Assembly (NCBI GenBank): GCA_002441525.1
Contig: DJWH01000067.1
Coordinates: 42,718 to 106,717, forward strand
Reading direction: 5' to 3'
DNA: 64,000 nt
Source of the DNA: Acholeplasmataceae bacterium UBA6235
GTDB taxonomy: Bacteria; Bacillota_I; Bacilli_A; Acholeplasmatales; UBA5453
The stretch's first letter is position 1. The number at the start of each line of letters is the position of its first letter. Positions 1-9,652 of the stretch are shown piece after piece. The position numbers and the translations under genes were made by a program. The notes under the pieces are model-generated. The model ran no database searches and was not told the origin of the DNA. It saw only the letters and a list, made by a program, of their open reading frames with translations.

Positions 1-330
1 TCTGCCAACGTGAATGCATTTATGAATTCATCGATGCCAGAACAATTCAAGAATGTCGTTCTTGAACAATGGACTTATGGTATTGAAGCATCTCGTATCC
101 CGGGTGCTTACATGGTTGAACGTGAGCTCTCCAATGCTTGGAGTAAGGTCGTTTACAATGGTACCAATGTTCGATTAGCGCTAGATGACGCGGTGAGAAT
201 CTCTAACCGTGAAATCCTCTATAAGATGGCTGAATTTGGTTATGTTGAAAATGGGGTCATCATTAAGAATTACACAGTGCCTTCGATTTATAACATCGAT
301 TTGTGGCTTACGGAGGTAAACAATGCTTAA
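1..330 (+). CDS. Extracellular sugar-binding protein, C-terminal fragment
   Basis: This is the last 109 codons of a gene that begins before the window; the frame is open from base 1, so the GTG at 10 is internal. The text is typical of the C-terminal lobe of large carbohydrate-binding lipoproteins (an [16 protein letters not shown] stretch, and [13 protein letters not shown] at the end). Its role is inferred from its immediate neighbour: the stop overlaps the start of a MalF-type permease by 8 bases, so the two are co-translated. It probably delivers glucan oligosaccharides to the permeases downstream, given the GH16 enzyme at the end of the cluster. Ligand specificity cannot be read from this fragment. 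Confidence 0.75.
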   Translation, partial: SANVNAFMNSSMPEQFKNVVLEQWTYGIEASRIPGAYMVERELSNAWSKVVYNGTNVRLALDDAVRISNREILYKMAEFGYVENGVIIKNYTVPSIYNIDLWLTEVNNA

Positions 331-1207
331 ACGTATGAATCATCCAGCATGGTTTATTCTCCCGTACTGGATTCTATTCTCACTATTTATCATCATCCCA
401 GTTTTGATTGCGATGGGGTTATCGTTCACCTACTTTAACTCCATTCAAGCACCACGATACATTGGGGTTACCAACTACATTGAATTGATCACGATGGACA
501 ACATCTTCATGCAAAACGTATTGCCAAATACCGTTAAGTTTGCATTGATTGTCGGTCCGATTGGTTATTTACTATCGTTCTTATTGGCATGGATGTTGGC
601 TCAAATTCCACAAAAACCGCGTACGGTTTTGGCCATCATTTTATATTCCCCATCCTTAACCATGGGGGTTGCGATGGCATCCATGTGGCGTATCATTTTC
701 TCAGGAGACGCGAATGGGTATTTGAATAGCTGGCTCTTAAACTGGGGCGTTATTCTCGAACCAATTCAGTTCCTTCAATCCCCACAATACTTGATGAACA
801 TCATGATCATAGTCTCTTTATGGAGTAGTATGGGCGTTGGCTTCTTAGCGATGTTGGCCGGGGTGTTAAACATCGACCAAACCTTGTATGAAGCGGCTTA
901 TATTGACGGGATTAAAAATAGAACACAAGAAATTTTTTACATCACCATTCCACAAATGCGCCCACAAATGCTATTCGGTGCCGTTATGGCTGTGGTGGGA
1001 ACCTTCCAAGCCGGGGGCATTGGGGTCGCCTTATCTGGGTCGAACCCAACGCCACAATACGCTGGTCAATTGATCGTAAACCACATTGAGGACTTCGGGT
1101 TCATCCGATACGCGATGGGTTATGCATCGGCCATCAGCGTGGTCTTGCTGGCATTGGTCTATATGTTGTCTAAAGTGACACAAAAAATTCTAGGAGAGAG
1201 GGATTAA
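323..1207 (+). CDS. Sugar ABC transporter permease, MalF/UgpA type
   Basis: A 294-residue inner-membrane permease of the CUT1 (MalF-like) class with about six membrane segments. The EAA loop that docks the ATPase is visible around residues 190-205 ([11 protein letters not shown]). The start overlaps the end of the binding-protein gene and is preceded by GGAGGT at 312-317. It pairs with the next gene to form the channel. No ATPase gene lies in the cluster, so the energising subunit must be shared from elsewhere. Substrate is inferred to be a beta-glucan oligosaccharide from the GH16 gene at 8493. Confidence 0.9.
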   Translation: MLKRMNHPAWFILPYWILFSLFIIIPVLIAMGLSFTYFNSIQAPRYIGVTNYIELITMDNIFMQNVLPNTVKFALIVGPIGYLLSFLLAWMLAQIPQKPRTVLAIILYSPSLTMGVAMASMWRIIFSGDANGYLNSWLLNWGVILEPIQFLQSPQYLMNIMIIVSLWSSMGVGFLAMLAGVLNIDQTLYEAAYIDGIKNRTQEIFYITIPQMRPQMLFGAVMAVVGTFQAGGIGVALSGSNPTPQYAGQLIVNHIEDFGFIRYAMGYASAISVVLLALVYMLSKVTQKILGERD

Positions 1208-1208
1208 T

Positions 1209-2084
1209 ATGGCTAGTTTCCAAGGCACAAAAATCAATCCGACGAGCTTCCATCGCAGTCAACTCACCTTTTATGCGTTTTTGATTCCACTATCGATTTT
1301 GATGTTATTACCGATTTTATTCATCATCAATCACGCATTCAAACCCATTTCTGAATTATTTGCGTATCCACCAGCATTTTTCGTTAAAAACCCTACGGTA
1401 AACAACTTTACTGAATTGGCACGCATATCAAGTGCATCAGGGATTCCATTTTCAAGATACTTAATCAACAGTTTATTGATCACTTCGATTGGTGTATTCT
1501 TCGCGATTACCATCACTGCACTCAGTGCATATGGTTTATCTAAATTGCATTTTAGAGGGAAGAAGGTATTGTTTGAAATCAATACGCTCGCACTCATGTT
1601 CGTCCCAATCGCGGTCCAAATTCCTAGGTATTTGGTCATTGCGAGAATGGGCATCATTGACACCTATTTGGCTCACATTTTGCCAGTCGTCGTCATGCCA
1701 GTAGCGATGTTCTTGATCAAACAATTCATCGACCAAACACCGAATGAACTGATCGAATCGGCAAAAATTGATGGCGCATCGGAAATGCAGATTTTCTATC
1801 ACATCATCATACCAATCGTTTCACCTGCGATTGCGACAGTAGGTATCTTGGCGTTCCAAGCCATTTGGAACGATACATCGACATCGACCATCTTCATCAC
1901 AGATGAGTCGAAACGTACACTTGCCTTTTATATGATGAGTTTAACCAGTTCCGTCGGGAACAACATTGCAGGTCAGGGGATGGCTGCTGCAGCGAGCCTA
2001 ATCATGTTCGTACCAAACTTGTTATTGTTCGTATTCTTACAAAGTAAAGTTATGAATACCATGGCGCATTCGGGGATCAAATAA
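1209..2084 (+). CDS. Sugar ABC transporter permease, MalG/UgpE type
   Basis: A 291-residue CUT1 permease, partner of the preceding MalF-type protein. It has a hydrophobic first segment near residues 20-40, and the EAA motif reads ESAKIDGASE (about residues 182-191), the ATPase-docking signature. Only a single base separates it from the upstream gene (AGGAGAGAG just before the start), and its stop TAATG overlaps the next start, so the whole cluster reads as one transcript. Length and order (binding protein, MalF, MalG) are those usual for oligosaccharide importers. Confidence 0.9.
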   Translation: MASFQGTKINPTSFHRSQLTFYAFLIPLSILMLLPILFIINHAFKPISELFAYPPAFFVKNPTVNNFTELARISSASGIPFSRYLINSLLITSIGVFFAITITALSAYGLSKLHFRGKKVLFEINTLALMFVPIAVQIPRYLVIARMGIIDTYLAHILPVVVMPVAMFLIKQFIDQTPNELIESAKIDGASEMQIFYHIIIPIVSPAIATVGILAFQAIWNDTSTSTIFITDESKRTLAFYMMSLTSSVGNNIAGQGMAAAASLIMFVPNLLLFVFLQSKVMNTMAHSGIK

Positions 2085-4120
2085 TGAAAAAGGTCCTGAT
2101 TGCTACCCTATTCCTACTCGTTTGTCTCCTCCCAGTCAACGTCAAAGCGAACAATGGTATTCCTTATTACACCTTCACGTACTCTTCGACTCAACGTCGA
2201 ATCGTACCAACTCAAGATGCGTATTTACCACTATCCATTACCAATGAAATTGGGGGTTATACCCTCGATTCTCCGGAAGATCTCACGATTGATAAAGACA
2301 ACAACGTGTACATCGCGGATACGAAAAATGGACGTGTCATCAAATACAATTTACAAACCAATGCTGCAACCCTCATTGGCGATGGTTTCTTAACCAGTCC
2401 AATGGGTGTCCATGTTGGCTTAGACGGTGCTGTCTATGTGGTCGATTTTTCTCACAAGAAAGCCTATAAATATGTTTATGACAATGCCAATAATTCGTAT
2501 GATTTAACCGTCACGTATGAACGTCCTGTCAATTCACCTTATTTCGCTCCAACCGATACGTTTGAACCGACAAAAATCATTACCGATTCGGGTAATAACG
2601 TCTATATCCTATTGGCCGGTTCCATCAATGGTTTAGCAGAATATAAGAACGATGGGGAATTCTTTGGATTCTTTGGGGCCAACCGTATTCCGAATACTTG
2701 GGATAACATCATCAAATCGTTATTGTTCGATGAACAACAACGTCGTGATTGGTTCAAGATGATTCCTAAAGCACTCAATAACGTCGCCGTTGACCAAGAT
2801 GGTTTGATTTTGACCATCACCAATGGGCAAGACGGTTATTTGAAATTAAACATCGCTAACTTGGTGTTTAGCCAATCCAATTGGGGTTTTGATAACCTCA
2901 TGGACTTGTATGTGGGTCCAAATAATACAATCTTCACCATCAACGCCGAAGGTTATATTACCGAATATACCCAAGAAGGACAGACCTTATTCATTTTTGC
3001 AGGTCCGGATAAGTCTTCCAATACCAAAGGGTTGTTCAACTCACCAACATCGATTGCAGTAGATGCCAGAAACAACATTTACGCCCTCGATAAATCCACA
3101 TCCTCGTTACAAATTTTCGTACCTACCGCTTTCGCGGATTTGGTACATACCGCCATCACTTTATATCAAGCAGGTCGTTATAGTGAATCCGAAGAACCTT
3201 GGAAACAAGTCCTTAAGATGAATAGCTTATTCGACTTAGCAAATAAAGGCATCGGCGATGCGCATTTCGCGAAAGCAGAATATGAACAAGCGATGCACTA
3301 TTACGCGATTTCAAGACACTTAGAAGGTTATTCTAATGCGTATTGGGAAGTGCGTAATACCGCGTTACTAGCGGCTGCATCGTGGTTGGTTTATGTCATT
3401 TTCGCTTTAATTATTCTATCGATTGTTAACCGTTTCTTGCCATTCATGAAATACATCAAAGCGCCATTTAAAAAAGCACATGTGTTTATGAAGCGTTTCA
3501 AATTATACAATGAATTATTGTTTGGATTCCATGTCATTCGAAATCCGAATGATGGGTATTATGGCATCAAACGTGAAGGCAAAACATCGAATTTATCCGC
3601 AACCATTTACTTACTCACATTCTTCTTGATGTACATTGTGTTTATCTATACCACATCGTTCTTATTCAATGACCGTGTGGTTGCAGAAATCAATGTCTTA
3701 CAACAAGTCATCACCGTGTTCGTACCATTCTTCTTGTGGGTCATCGCGAACTACTTGGTATGTAGTATTCGAGATGGTGAAGGTAAATTAAGCGATGTAT
3801 ATCAAGCCAGTGCTTATGCCTTATTACCGATGATCATTGCTTTACCAATCTTAGCGTTCATTTCCCATGGATTAACCTTAAATGAAGCATTCATTTTTGA
3901 CTTCCTATTCAACGTATCGATTGGCATCACGTTGATTTATCTCATTGTCATGGTCAAAGAAATTCATTTCTATGAGATGAGAAAGACCTTAGGCAATATT
4001 TTCATCACCATTTTCACAGCACTCATGATTTTATTGATGGTTTCCATCGTTTACATCCTATTGACTGAAATTTTACAAGTATTCCTAGACATTTACAGGG
4101 AGGTGACCTCACGTGCTTAA
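2084..4120 (+). CDS. Exported NHL-propeller / TPR / Yip1-domain membrane protein
   Basis: A 678-residue multidomain protein. Residues 1-22 form a signal peptide (a Lys-rich start, then a leucine-rich core). Residues about 55-345 carry repeated blades of an NHL-type beta-propeller (DNNVYIADTKNGRVIKYN; later DARNNIYALDK). Residues 352-420 look like two or three TPR helices (YQAGRYSESEEPWKQVLKMN; AKAEYEQAMHYY). Residues 428-448 are a membrane span, and about 505-660 hold a five-helix membrane block resembling the Yip1 family. The propeller and TPR would face outside, tethered by the C-terminal block. The gene overlaps its neighbours on both sides inside the transport operon. A role as transporter accessory or substrate sensor is inference; no enzymatic motif is visible. 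Confidence 0.75.
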   Translation: MKKVLIATLFLLVCLLPVNVKANNGIPYYTFTYSSTQRRIVPTQDAYLPLSITNEIGGYTLDSPEDLTIDKDNNVYIADTKNGRVIKYNLQTNAATLIGDGFLTSPMGVHVGLDGAVYVVDFSHKKAYKYVYDNANNSYDLTVTYERPVNSPYFAPTDTFEPTKIITDSGNNVYILLAGSINGLAEYKNDGEFFGFFGANRIPNTWDNIIKSLLFDEQQRRDWFKMIPKALNNVAVDQDGLILTITNGQDGYLKLNIANLVFSQSNWGFDNLMDLYVGPNNTIFTINAEGYITEYTQEGQTLFIFAGPDKSSNTKGLFNSPTSIAVDARNNIYALDKSTSSLQIFVPTAFADLVHTAITLYQAGRYSESEEPWKQVLKMNSLFDLANKGIGDAHFAKAEYEQAMHYYAISRHLEGYSNAYWEVRNTALLAAASWLVYVIFALIILSIVNRFLPFMKYIKAPFKKAHVFMKRFKLYNELLFGFHVIRNPNDGYYGIKREGKTSNLSATIYLLTFFLMYIVFIYTTSFLFNDRVVAEINVLQQVITVFVPFFLWVIANYLVCSIRDGEGKLSDVYQASAYALLPMIIALPILAFISHGLTLNEAFIFDFLFNVSIGITLIYLIVMVKEIHFYEMRKTLGNIFITIFTALMILLMVSIVYILLTEILQVFLDIYREVTSRA

Positions 4121-6530
4121 AGTATTTAAATACCTCATCGTCATGGTGATATTCAGTGCCTTAACCATCACTGTGGTCAACGCTAGTACCCAGAATAGTG
4201 CCTATGAAATTGTCCTTTCGGATAACTTCGGATATATTGAAGATTTGGTTTTACAAAGTTCTCGATATACCCAACAAGAACAAGTATCCCCTGAAGCTTT
4301 ACAGTTGTATCGTGACGATTATACCCTCTCATTTACTGAAGATGAATTGGCATTTTTAGGGTATGAAGAAATCTTAAACGATGCACAACTCAGGGTTTAC
4401 TTTGAACAAAAATCATTCTCTGTTGTCATTCAAAACAAAGAAACGGGTTATTTTTGGTCATCTCGTGCGGAATTCCAACACATTGAAGGTACCAATGAAA
4501 CCCCACTCTTTAGAAACATGATGAACTCAGGCTTATGGATTGAATCGGTTCGTATGCTCACCAATGGTGGCGCACCGATCAATATCAACGAAAAGTCATT
4601 GGAAACCGAATCCTTATACCGTATCGCTGGGGTTGCTTATCCAAATGATGAAAACTTAATCGCGAACTACCCAGAATGTGCGCTTGGTTACGCCACATCC
4701 AATGTATGTTCACAAGTCATCATTCCCGAACGTTACAATGAAAGTCGTGTCCGTGTTGACCGCGTTTCAACCAGCGCTGATGCGATTGTTACCAAAGTCA
4801 ATATCTTTGAATATGGTTTCTCATTCAACGTCGAATTGCGTCTTGAAAATGGCGTATTCAAAGCCAAAGTGTTCTCTGACACCATTGTTGAAAATGATCC
4901 TAAGTTCAAACTTACAGGGATTTATGTATTTCCATATTTAGGCTCAACCAGAAAAGATACCACCCCAGGATATTTTGTCATTCCGGATGGCGTAGGTGCT
5001 TTGGTTCGAATCAATCAAATGCATGGGGATACTTTCCAAAGCCGTTATTTTGGTTCAGAATATGGTTATGATTCTTACACGACCAGCCAATTGACCATGC
5101 CAATCTTCGGGATTGTCCATGAAGTGGGTGGCAATGGTTTCTACGCTGAAATCGTCGAAGGGGCGCAACAAGGCATCCTTTACGCCGATTTATATGGCGC
5201 AAACAGTCGTTACAACTACATGCGTACCAAATACAGTGTGCGCGAATTATACCGCCGCATCATCAATGCAGAAGGTGGTGGCTCACTGACTTTACTTGAC
5301 CAATTGACACAATACGATTACGCAACCGATTACCACTTCTTAGGAGGTTCGGATGCGTCATATGTTGGGATTGCTGCTAACTATCGTGAGAAATTGCGAG
5401 ATGCAGGCATCCTTAAAGATTTGGTTGAACCAAGTGCCAACATTCCAATTCACTTAAATTACCTCATGGCAGATACGGAAAATGCTTTTATCGGTGTTCG
5501 ACGTATCCGTATGACCCGAATCAACGATGTATTAGACATGTATGAAACCTTAAAAGAAGCAGGCGTTACTAATCAAATGGTGACTTTACATGGTTGGAGT
5601 AATGATGGCAATGGTGTGGGTCTAGCAAGAACCAAACTCAACGAATCCAGACGTCAATTTGAAAAACTCTCCGATACACTCGCTGAGGATGGCAATCCAG
5701 TTTATCTCAATAATGATTATGTGGTTGCATCAGATTCTAGACGTGTCAATTACATCAATGATATCGCTAGAAATGTATCCAGACTCAAAATGACTTATAG
5801 CAATCTTTCCTTCTCAGGGGTAGAATCCAACATTCAAGTGTTATACCCTAAAGCCACAGCTGCGAAGCTCAAAGGCGATGAAAAGTTCTATAACAATTTG
5901 GGTTATGGTTTAGAAACTGGATCTGTGGGTAATATGTTGTTTAGCTATTATGATAATAAAGTCTACGAACGTGGTGACGCGATGGCTTATTATCAAGATG
6001 CACTTGAAGGCTACGATAACCTATTATTGTCTACACCAAACAGCTACCTATGGCAATATATGGATGGTTATCTAGACATGGCCGTCACCAATGGGCAATT
6101 TAATTTCTATACCGATTTAGCACCAATTTTACCGATCGTGTTGTCGGGCAGTGTGCCTGTATTTACCCCTTATTTAAACTTTAATGCGCTTGGCAATGAA
6201 CGTCTGTTGATGATGATTGACTTCAACATCAACCCTCGTTATGTCTTGACAGAAGAAAATACCTATAAAATGCGTTACACCCGTTCTTCAAATCTATACA
6301 CCACCGCTATTTCAGATTATGAAGCGGAAATCATCGATACGTATCAATATATCAATGATGCGTTAAAACATGTCATTGGTGCGATGATCGTTGAACGTGA
6401 AGTGGTTGCGTTAGGTGTGGTTAGAGTTACTTATGATAACGGTGTATCGATATATGTCAACTATAGCGATGAAATCTACATGAATAATGATGTCATCCTA
6501 TTTGGTAAATCGTATGAGGTGGTCCTATGA
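4113..6530 (+). CDS. Exported DUF5696-like protein, possible glycosidase-fold partner of the transporter
   Basis: An 805-residue protein with a signal peptide at residues 1-25 ending VNAS and no lipobox. The body is rich in aromatic residues, with beta-rich N-terminal text followed by a segment with TIM-barrel-like phrasing (MVTLHGWSNDGNG, VYLNNDYV). The end is a small beta region (VTYDNGVSIYVNYSDE) of the kind that closes many DUF5696 proteins. I recognise the family by overall text and by context next to a Yip1 gene and CUT1 permeases; its biochemical function is not established to my knowledge. The start overlaps the Yip1 gene by 8 bases and the stop overlaps the next permease by 4, so its output is tied to both. 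Confidence 0.65.
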   Translation: MLKVFKYLIVMVIFSALTITVVNASTQNSAYEIVLSDNFGYIEDLVLQSSRYTQQEQVSPEALQLYRDDYTLSFTEDELAFLGYEEILNDAQLRVYFEQKSFSVVIQNKETGYFWSSRAEFQHIEGTNETPLFRNMMNSGLWIESVRMLTNGGAPININEKSLETESLYRIAGVAYPNDENLIANYPECALGYATSNVCSQVIIPERYNESRVRVDRVSTSADAIVTKVNIFEYGFSFNVELRLENGVFKAKVFSDTIVENDPKFKLTGIYVFPYLGSTRKDTTPGYFVIPDGVGALVRINQMHGDTFQSRYFGSEYGYDSYTTSQLTMPIFGIVHEVGGNGFYAEIVEGAQQGILYADLYGANSRYNYMRTKYSVRELYRRIINAEGGGSLTLLDQLTQYDYATDYHFLGGSDASYVGIAANYREKLRDAGILKDLVEPSANIPIHLNYLMADTENAFIGVRRIRMTRINDVLDMYETLKEAGVTNQMVTLHGWSNDGNGVGLARTKLNESRRQFEKLSDTLAEDGNPVYLNNDYVVASDSRRVNYINDIARNVSRLKMTYSNLSFSGVESNIQVLYPKATAAKLKGDEKFYNNLGYGLETGSVGNMLFSYYDNKVYERGDAMAYYQDALEGYDNLLLSTPNSYLWQYMDGYLDMAVTNGQFNFYTDLAPILPIVLSGSVPVFTPYLNFNALGNERLLMMIDFNINPRYVLTEENTYKMRYTRSSNLYTTAISDYEAEIIDTYQYINDALKHVIGAMIVEREVVALGVVRVTYDNGVSIYVNYSDEIYMNNDVILFGKSYEVVL

Positions 6531-7504
6531 AAAAACAAACCATAGCCCCTGAAAGCAACGTTATTAAGGCACCAAAAGTGAAAAAAGCGAGTCGTTTGAC
6601 CCGCAAACAAAGAGAATACCTTCATGGTTTCCTCTTCATCGGATTATGGCTATTTGGCTATTTGGTGTTCACATTCTATCCAATGATCAAATCGTTTTAT
6701 CTCACATTTACAAAATCCTTTTACAACATCAATCGTGGGATTTATCAAGTGGAATTCAACGTGGGTCAAGGTAACTTATTTGGTTTCTCAAACTACATTA
6801 ACGTGGTAAGAAGCCAAACATTATTGCCATTATTCTCCGATTACTTGGCGAAGATGGCGATTGCAGTACCGCTCATTATTGTATTCTCGATTTTAATTGC
6901 CATGCTCATCAACTTACCGATCAAAGGCAAGGGATTATGGCGTACCATATTCTTTTTACCCGTCATTATTTCATCCGGACCAGTCATTTCCGAATTATCC
7001 AGACAAGAAGCGACTAGCTTACCATCCATCAGTGAATCGGCAGCTTTACAATTCTTATTCGATAACTTAGGTGAATGGATTGCTCGACCAATTGAAGCCC
7101 TATTCGCATCCCTATTACTCATTTTATGGTATGCCGGGGTACCGATTCTCATCTTCTTGGCCGGTTTGCAAAAGATTGACTCCTCGGTCTATGAAGCCGC
7201 GTCGATTGACGGTGCTTCGCCATGGGATCGTTTTTGGAAAATTACGTTACCTTCCATCAAACCATTGATTTCAGTCGCCATCATATATGTGGTCGTATCG
7301 ATGTCCTTGTTTGTTGAAACCGGTGGTATTCTCGAATTGACCAGAACGCACATGTTGGCTGGTGCACCAGACAATCAAATCTGGCTAGGTTATGGTTATG
7401 CCGCTACCATCGCTTGGATTTACTTCATTTTGATGGTCTTAGTCATGTTGATTTTCATCGGTCTACTATCGATTAGACGAAAAGAGGTGAAACGATGGGG
7501 TTAA
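6527..7504 (+). CDS. Second sugar ABC permease, MalF type
   Basis: A 325-residue CUT1 permease with a positively charged cytosolic tail of about 40 residues before the first membrane span (LHGFLFIGLWLFGYLVF). The EAA loop reads YEAASIDGASPW near residues 222-233. It overlaps the DUF5696 gene by the four bases ATGA. This is the second MalF-type subunit in the cluster; the first lies at 323. The two sets may serve one importer with different partners, or two importers for different chain lengths. The sequence does not decide. Confidence 0.88.
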   Translation: MKKQTIAPESNVIKAPKVKKASRLTRKQREYLHGFLFIGLWLFGYLVFTFYPMIKSFYLTFTKSFYNINRGIYQVEFNVGQGNLFGFSNYINVVRSQTLLPLFSDYLAKMAIAVPLIIVFSILIAMLINLPIKGKGLWRTIFFLPVIISSGPVISELSRQEATSLPSISESAALQFLFDNLGEWIARPIEALFASLLLILWYAGVPILIFLAGLQKIDSSVYEAASIDGASPWDRFWKITLPSIKPLISVAIIYVVVSMSLFVETGGILELTRTHMLAGAPDNQIWLGYGYAATIAWIYFILMVLVMLIFIGLLSIRRKEVKRWG

Positions 7505-8481
7505 TAGATAAACTAAAAAAAAGCTTAGGTGATCAACACCAACGCAAAGTTCGTATCAAAAAACTATTGCTTGGGATGAACTTAACCGACGGTTTGGTAT
7601 TTAAAATCGCTATTTATACCTTACTCATCAGCTTCGCCTATGTTTACTTGTACCCATTGTTATTTATGATGGTCAACTCACTTAAAACCGTAGATGACCT
7701 CATTGACCCAGGTGTCAAATGGATCCCAACCACGATTGAGATTGAAAACTACAACCGTGCGTTTAAGGTTTTAGCCTTACCACAATCGATTTTCGGAACT
7801 TTAGGTTATGTCTTGAAGGTTTCCATCGCATCGACAGTAACATCTGCATTGGTAGGTTATGGGTTTGCGAAATTCGAATTCCCATTTAAAAAGATTTTAT
7901 TCGTTTTGATGTTGGTTACCTTTATATTGCCACCACAAGTGACGATGGTGACCAATATTGAAATCTTCAATACCTTGGGTAAATTGCCGCCATTCACATG
8001 GATTGGTGGATTCATGAGTTCACAAAACTCGATGTTGTTCCCAGCCATCTTTGGACAAGGGTTGAATCAGTCGATTTTCATATTGATTTTCTATCAATTC
8101 TTTAAAACCATTCCACAAGTCTTGATGGAATCTGCAGAAATTGATGGGGCTGGTCAATTTAAAATCTTTACAAGAATCGCTTTACCATCCGCTGTACCTT
8201 CGATTGTGATTGTATTCTTGTTCGCAACCGTTTGGTATTGGAATGAAACATTCATGACCGCTCTTTATGTGGGCGGCAACGTGACGATGCCACTGCGTTT
8301 AGTACAATTTGTATCGTCGTATGAAACATTATATCCACCTGGAACCCTCGGTTCAGAACTCAATGAAGCCATTCGCTTGGCTGGTAATATGGTTTCCATA
8401 CTACCATTGTTGGTGCTCTACTTTGTTGCACAAAAACAATTCACTGAAAGTATTGACCGTACTGGTATCACAGGCGAATAA
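7495..8481 (+). CDS. Second sugar ABC permease, MalG type
   Basis: A 328-residue CUT1 permease, partner of the gene before it, with which it overlaps by 10 bases (AGAGGTG lies just upstream of the start). The EAA loop reads MESAEIDGAGQFK around residues 212-224, the ATPase-docking site. The first membrane span is near residues 36-58. It closes the transporter part of the locus; 11 bases later begins the lipid-anchored GH16 glucanase, which supports a common beta-glucan function. Confidence 0.88.
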   Translation: MGLIDKLKKSLGDQHQRKVRIKKLLLGMNLTDGLVFKIAIYTLLISFAYVYLYPLLFMMVNSLKTVDDLIDPGVKWIPTTIEIENYNRAFKVLALPQSIFGTLGYVLKVSIASTVTSALVGYGFAKFEFPFKKILFVLMLVTFILPPQVTMVTNIEIFNTLGKLPPFTWIGGFMSSQNSMLFPAIFGQGLNQSIFILIFYQFFKTIPQVLMESAEIDGAGQFKIFTRIALPSAVPSIVIVFLFATVWYWNETFMTALYVGGNVTMPLRLVQFVSSYETLYPPGTLGSELNEAIRLAGNMVSILPLLVLYFVAQKQFTESIDRTGITGE

Positions 8482-8492
8482 GGAGGCATTAG

Positions 8493-9605
8493 ATGAAAAA
8501 AATCAATTTACTGGTCATATTTGTATTGGCCTTGGTCTTGGTCGCTTGTACCAAAGAACCTAAACTACCACCCCTTGAAAGTGCAGAAGATTGTAACGAA
8601 CAATCCCTTGAAGGTGGTTGGGTCTGCGTTTGGGCAGATGAATTTGAAGGTACCGAAGTCGATTTAACCAAATGGACTTATGAAGTCAATGGGTATGGTG
8701 GCGGTAATGGTGAGTTACAATATTACACTGCCGATAATACCGTGGTTGAAGATTCCATTTTGAGCATCATCGCGAAAAAAGAAGACTATCTAGGCAAACA
8801 ATACACCTCAAGTCGTATTGTGTCTAAGTACAAAGGTGACTGGACTTATGGTCGATTCATCATTCGTGCTAAAAACCCAGTGGGTGGCGGTACTTGGCCA
8901 GCAATTTGGATGATGCCAACCATGAATGTGTATGGTGGCTGGCCAAAGAGTGGTGAAATTGACATCATGGAATATGTTGGTAACAACCCATCCAAAGTGT
9001 CGGGTACAGTACATACCGAAATCCGTAATGGTGGTAATACACCGGTTCGTGAATATACCTTACCAACCGCGAATTCTGAGTTCCATAACTATGAAGTTCA
9101 GTGGGAACCTGGTAACATACGTTGGTATGTGGACGGCGTCAAATTCAATGAAGTCATTTATACCCCACAATTCACACAACAATATAAGTACAACCAAGTC
9201 TTTCCATTTGATCAAAATTTCTTCATGATTTTGAATCTCGCCATTGGTGGGGCTTTGGGTGGTAATGTGGATGATTCCATCTTCCCAACCGCTTTTGAAG
9301 TGGATTATGTCAGAGTCTATCAAAGAGACTATGGACAAGTCGATAACGAAGCGCCAAGTAAAGTTACCGAAATCAGCTTACAACAACTCGCCAATACGAT
9401 TTATTGGAAGCGTGCAGAAGATGATTATGGTGTTGAAAAATACAACATTTACATCGATGGTGAATTTAGAGGCGTCTCAAGGGTCAACCAATTTACATTT
9501 GGTGGCTTAACCAAGGGTCAATCCTACAGCATTCGTATTGAAGCCGTCGACTTTAGAGGTCGTGTTTCAAAAATGAGTGAAACCTTCAGTTTCACGTATC
9601 AATAA
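8493..9605 (+). CDS. GH16 beta-glucanase (laminarinase-like) lipoprotein with C-terminal FN3-like domain
   Basis: A 370-residue surface enzyme. The signal peptide ends in the lipobox LVAC, with lipidated Cys19. The GH16 catalytic domain spans about residues 45-280 and carries GEIDIMEYVG: nucleophile Glu155, Asp157 and acid/base Glu160. The extra residue between Asp and the second Glu (beta-bulge form) is typical of laminarinase-type endo-beta-1,3-glucanases and not of lichenases. Residues about 285-370 read as a fibronectin type III-like domain ending YSIRIEAVDFRG. AAGGAGG lies about eight bases before the start. It would cut beta-glucan at the membrane face and feed the permeases upstream. 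Exact linkage preference is inferred. Confidence 0.9.
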   Translation: MKKINLLVIFVLALVLVACTKEPKLPPLESAEDCNEQSLEGGWVCVWADEFEGTEVDLTKWTYEVNGYGGGNGELQYYTADNTVVEDSILSIIAKKEDYLGKQYTSSRIVSKYKGDWTYGRFIIRAKNPVGGGTWPAIWMMPTMNVYGGWPKSGEIDIMEYVGNNPSKVSGTVHTEIRNGGNTPVREYTLPTANSEFHNYEVQWEPGNIRWYVDGVKFNEVIYTPQFTQQYKYNQVFPFDQNFFMILNLAIGGALGGNVDDSIFPTAFEVDYVRVYQRDYGQVDNEAPSKVTEISLQQLANTIYWKRAEDDYGVEKYNIYIDGEFRGVSRVNQFTFGGLTKGQSYSIRIEAVDFRGRVSKMSETFSFTYQ

Positions 9606-9614
9606 CCAAAAAAT

Positions 9615-9652
9615 AAACCGTTAAGTCATTTGAAGGCTTAACGGTTTTGTTT
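9615..9652. terminator. Bidirectional terminator between the GH16 and cyclophilin genes
   Basis: An 11-base perfect stem (AAACCGTTAAG at 9615-9625 with CTTAACGGTTT at 9637-9647), extended by a GT and a CG pair, with a seven-base loop. T-rich sequence follows on the plus strand and A-rich sequence precedes, so it can stop both convergent genes. It ends the glucan transcript. Confidence 0.85.
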
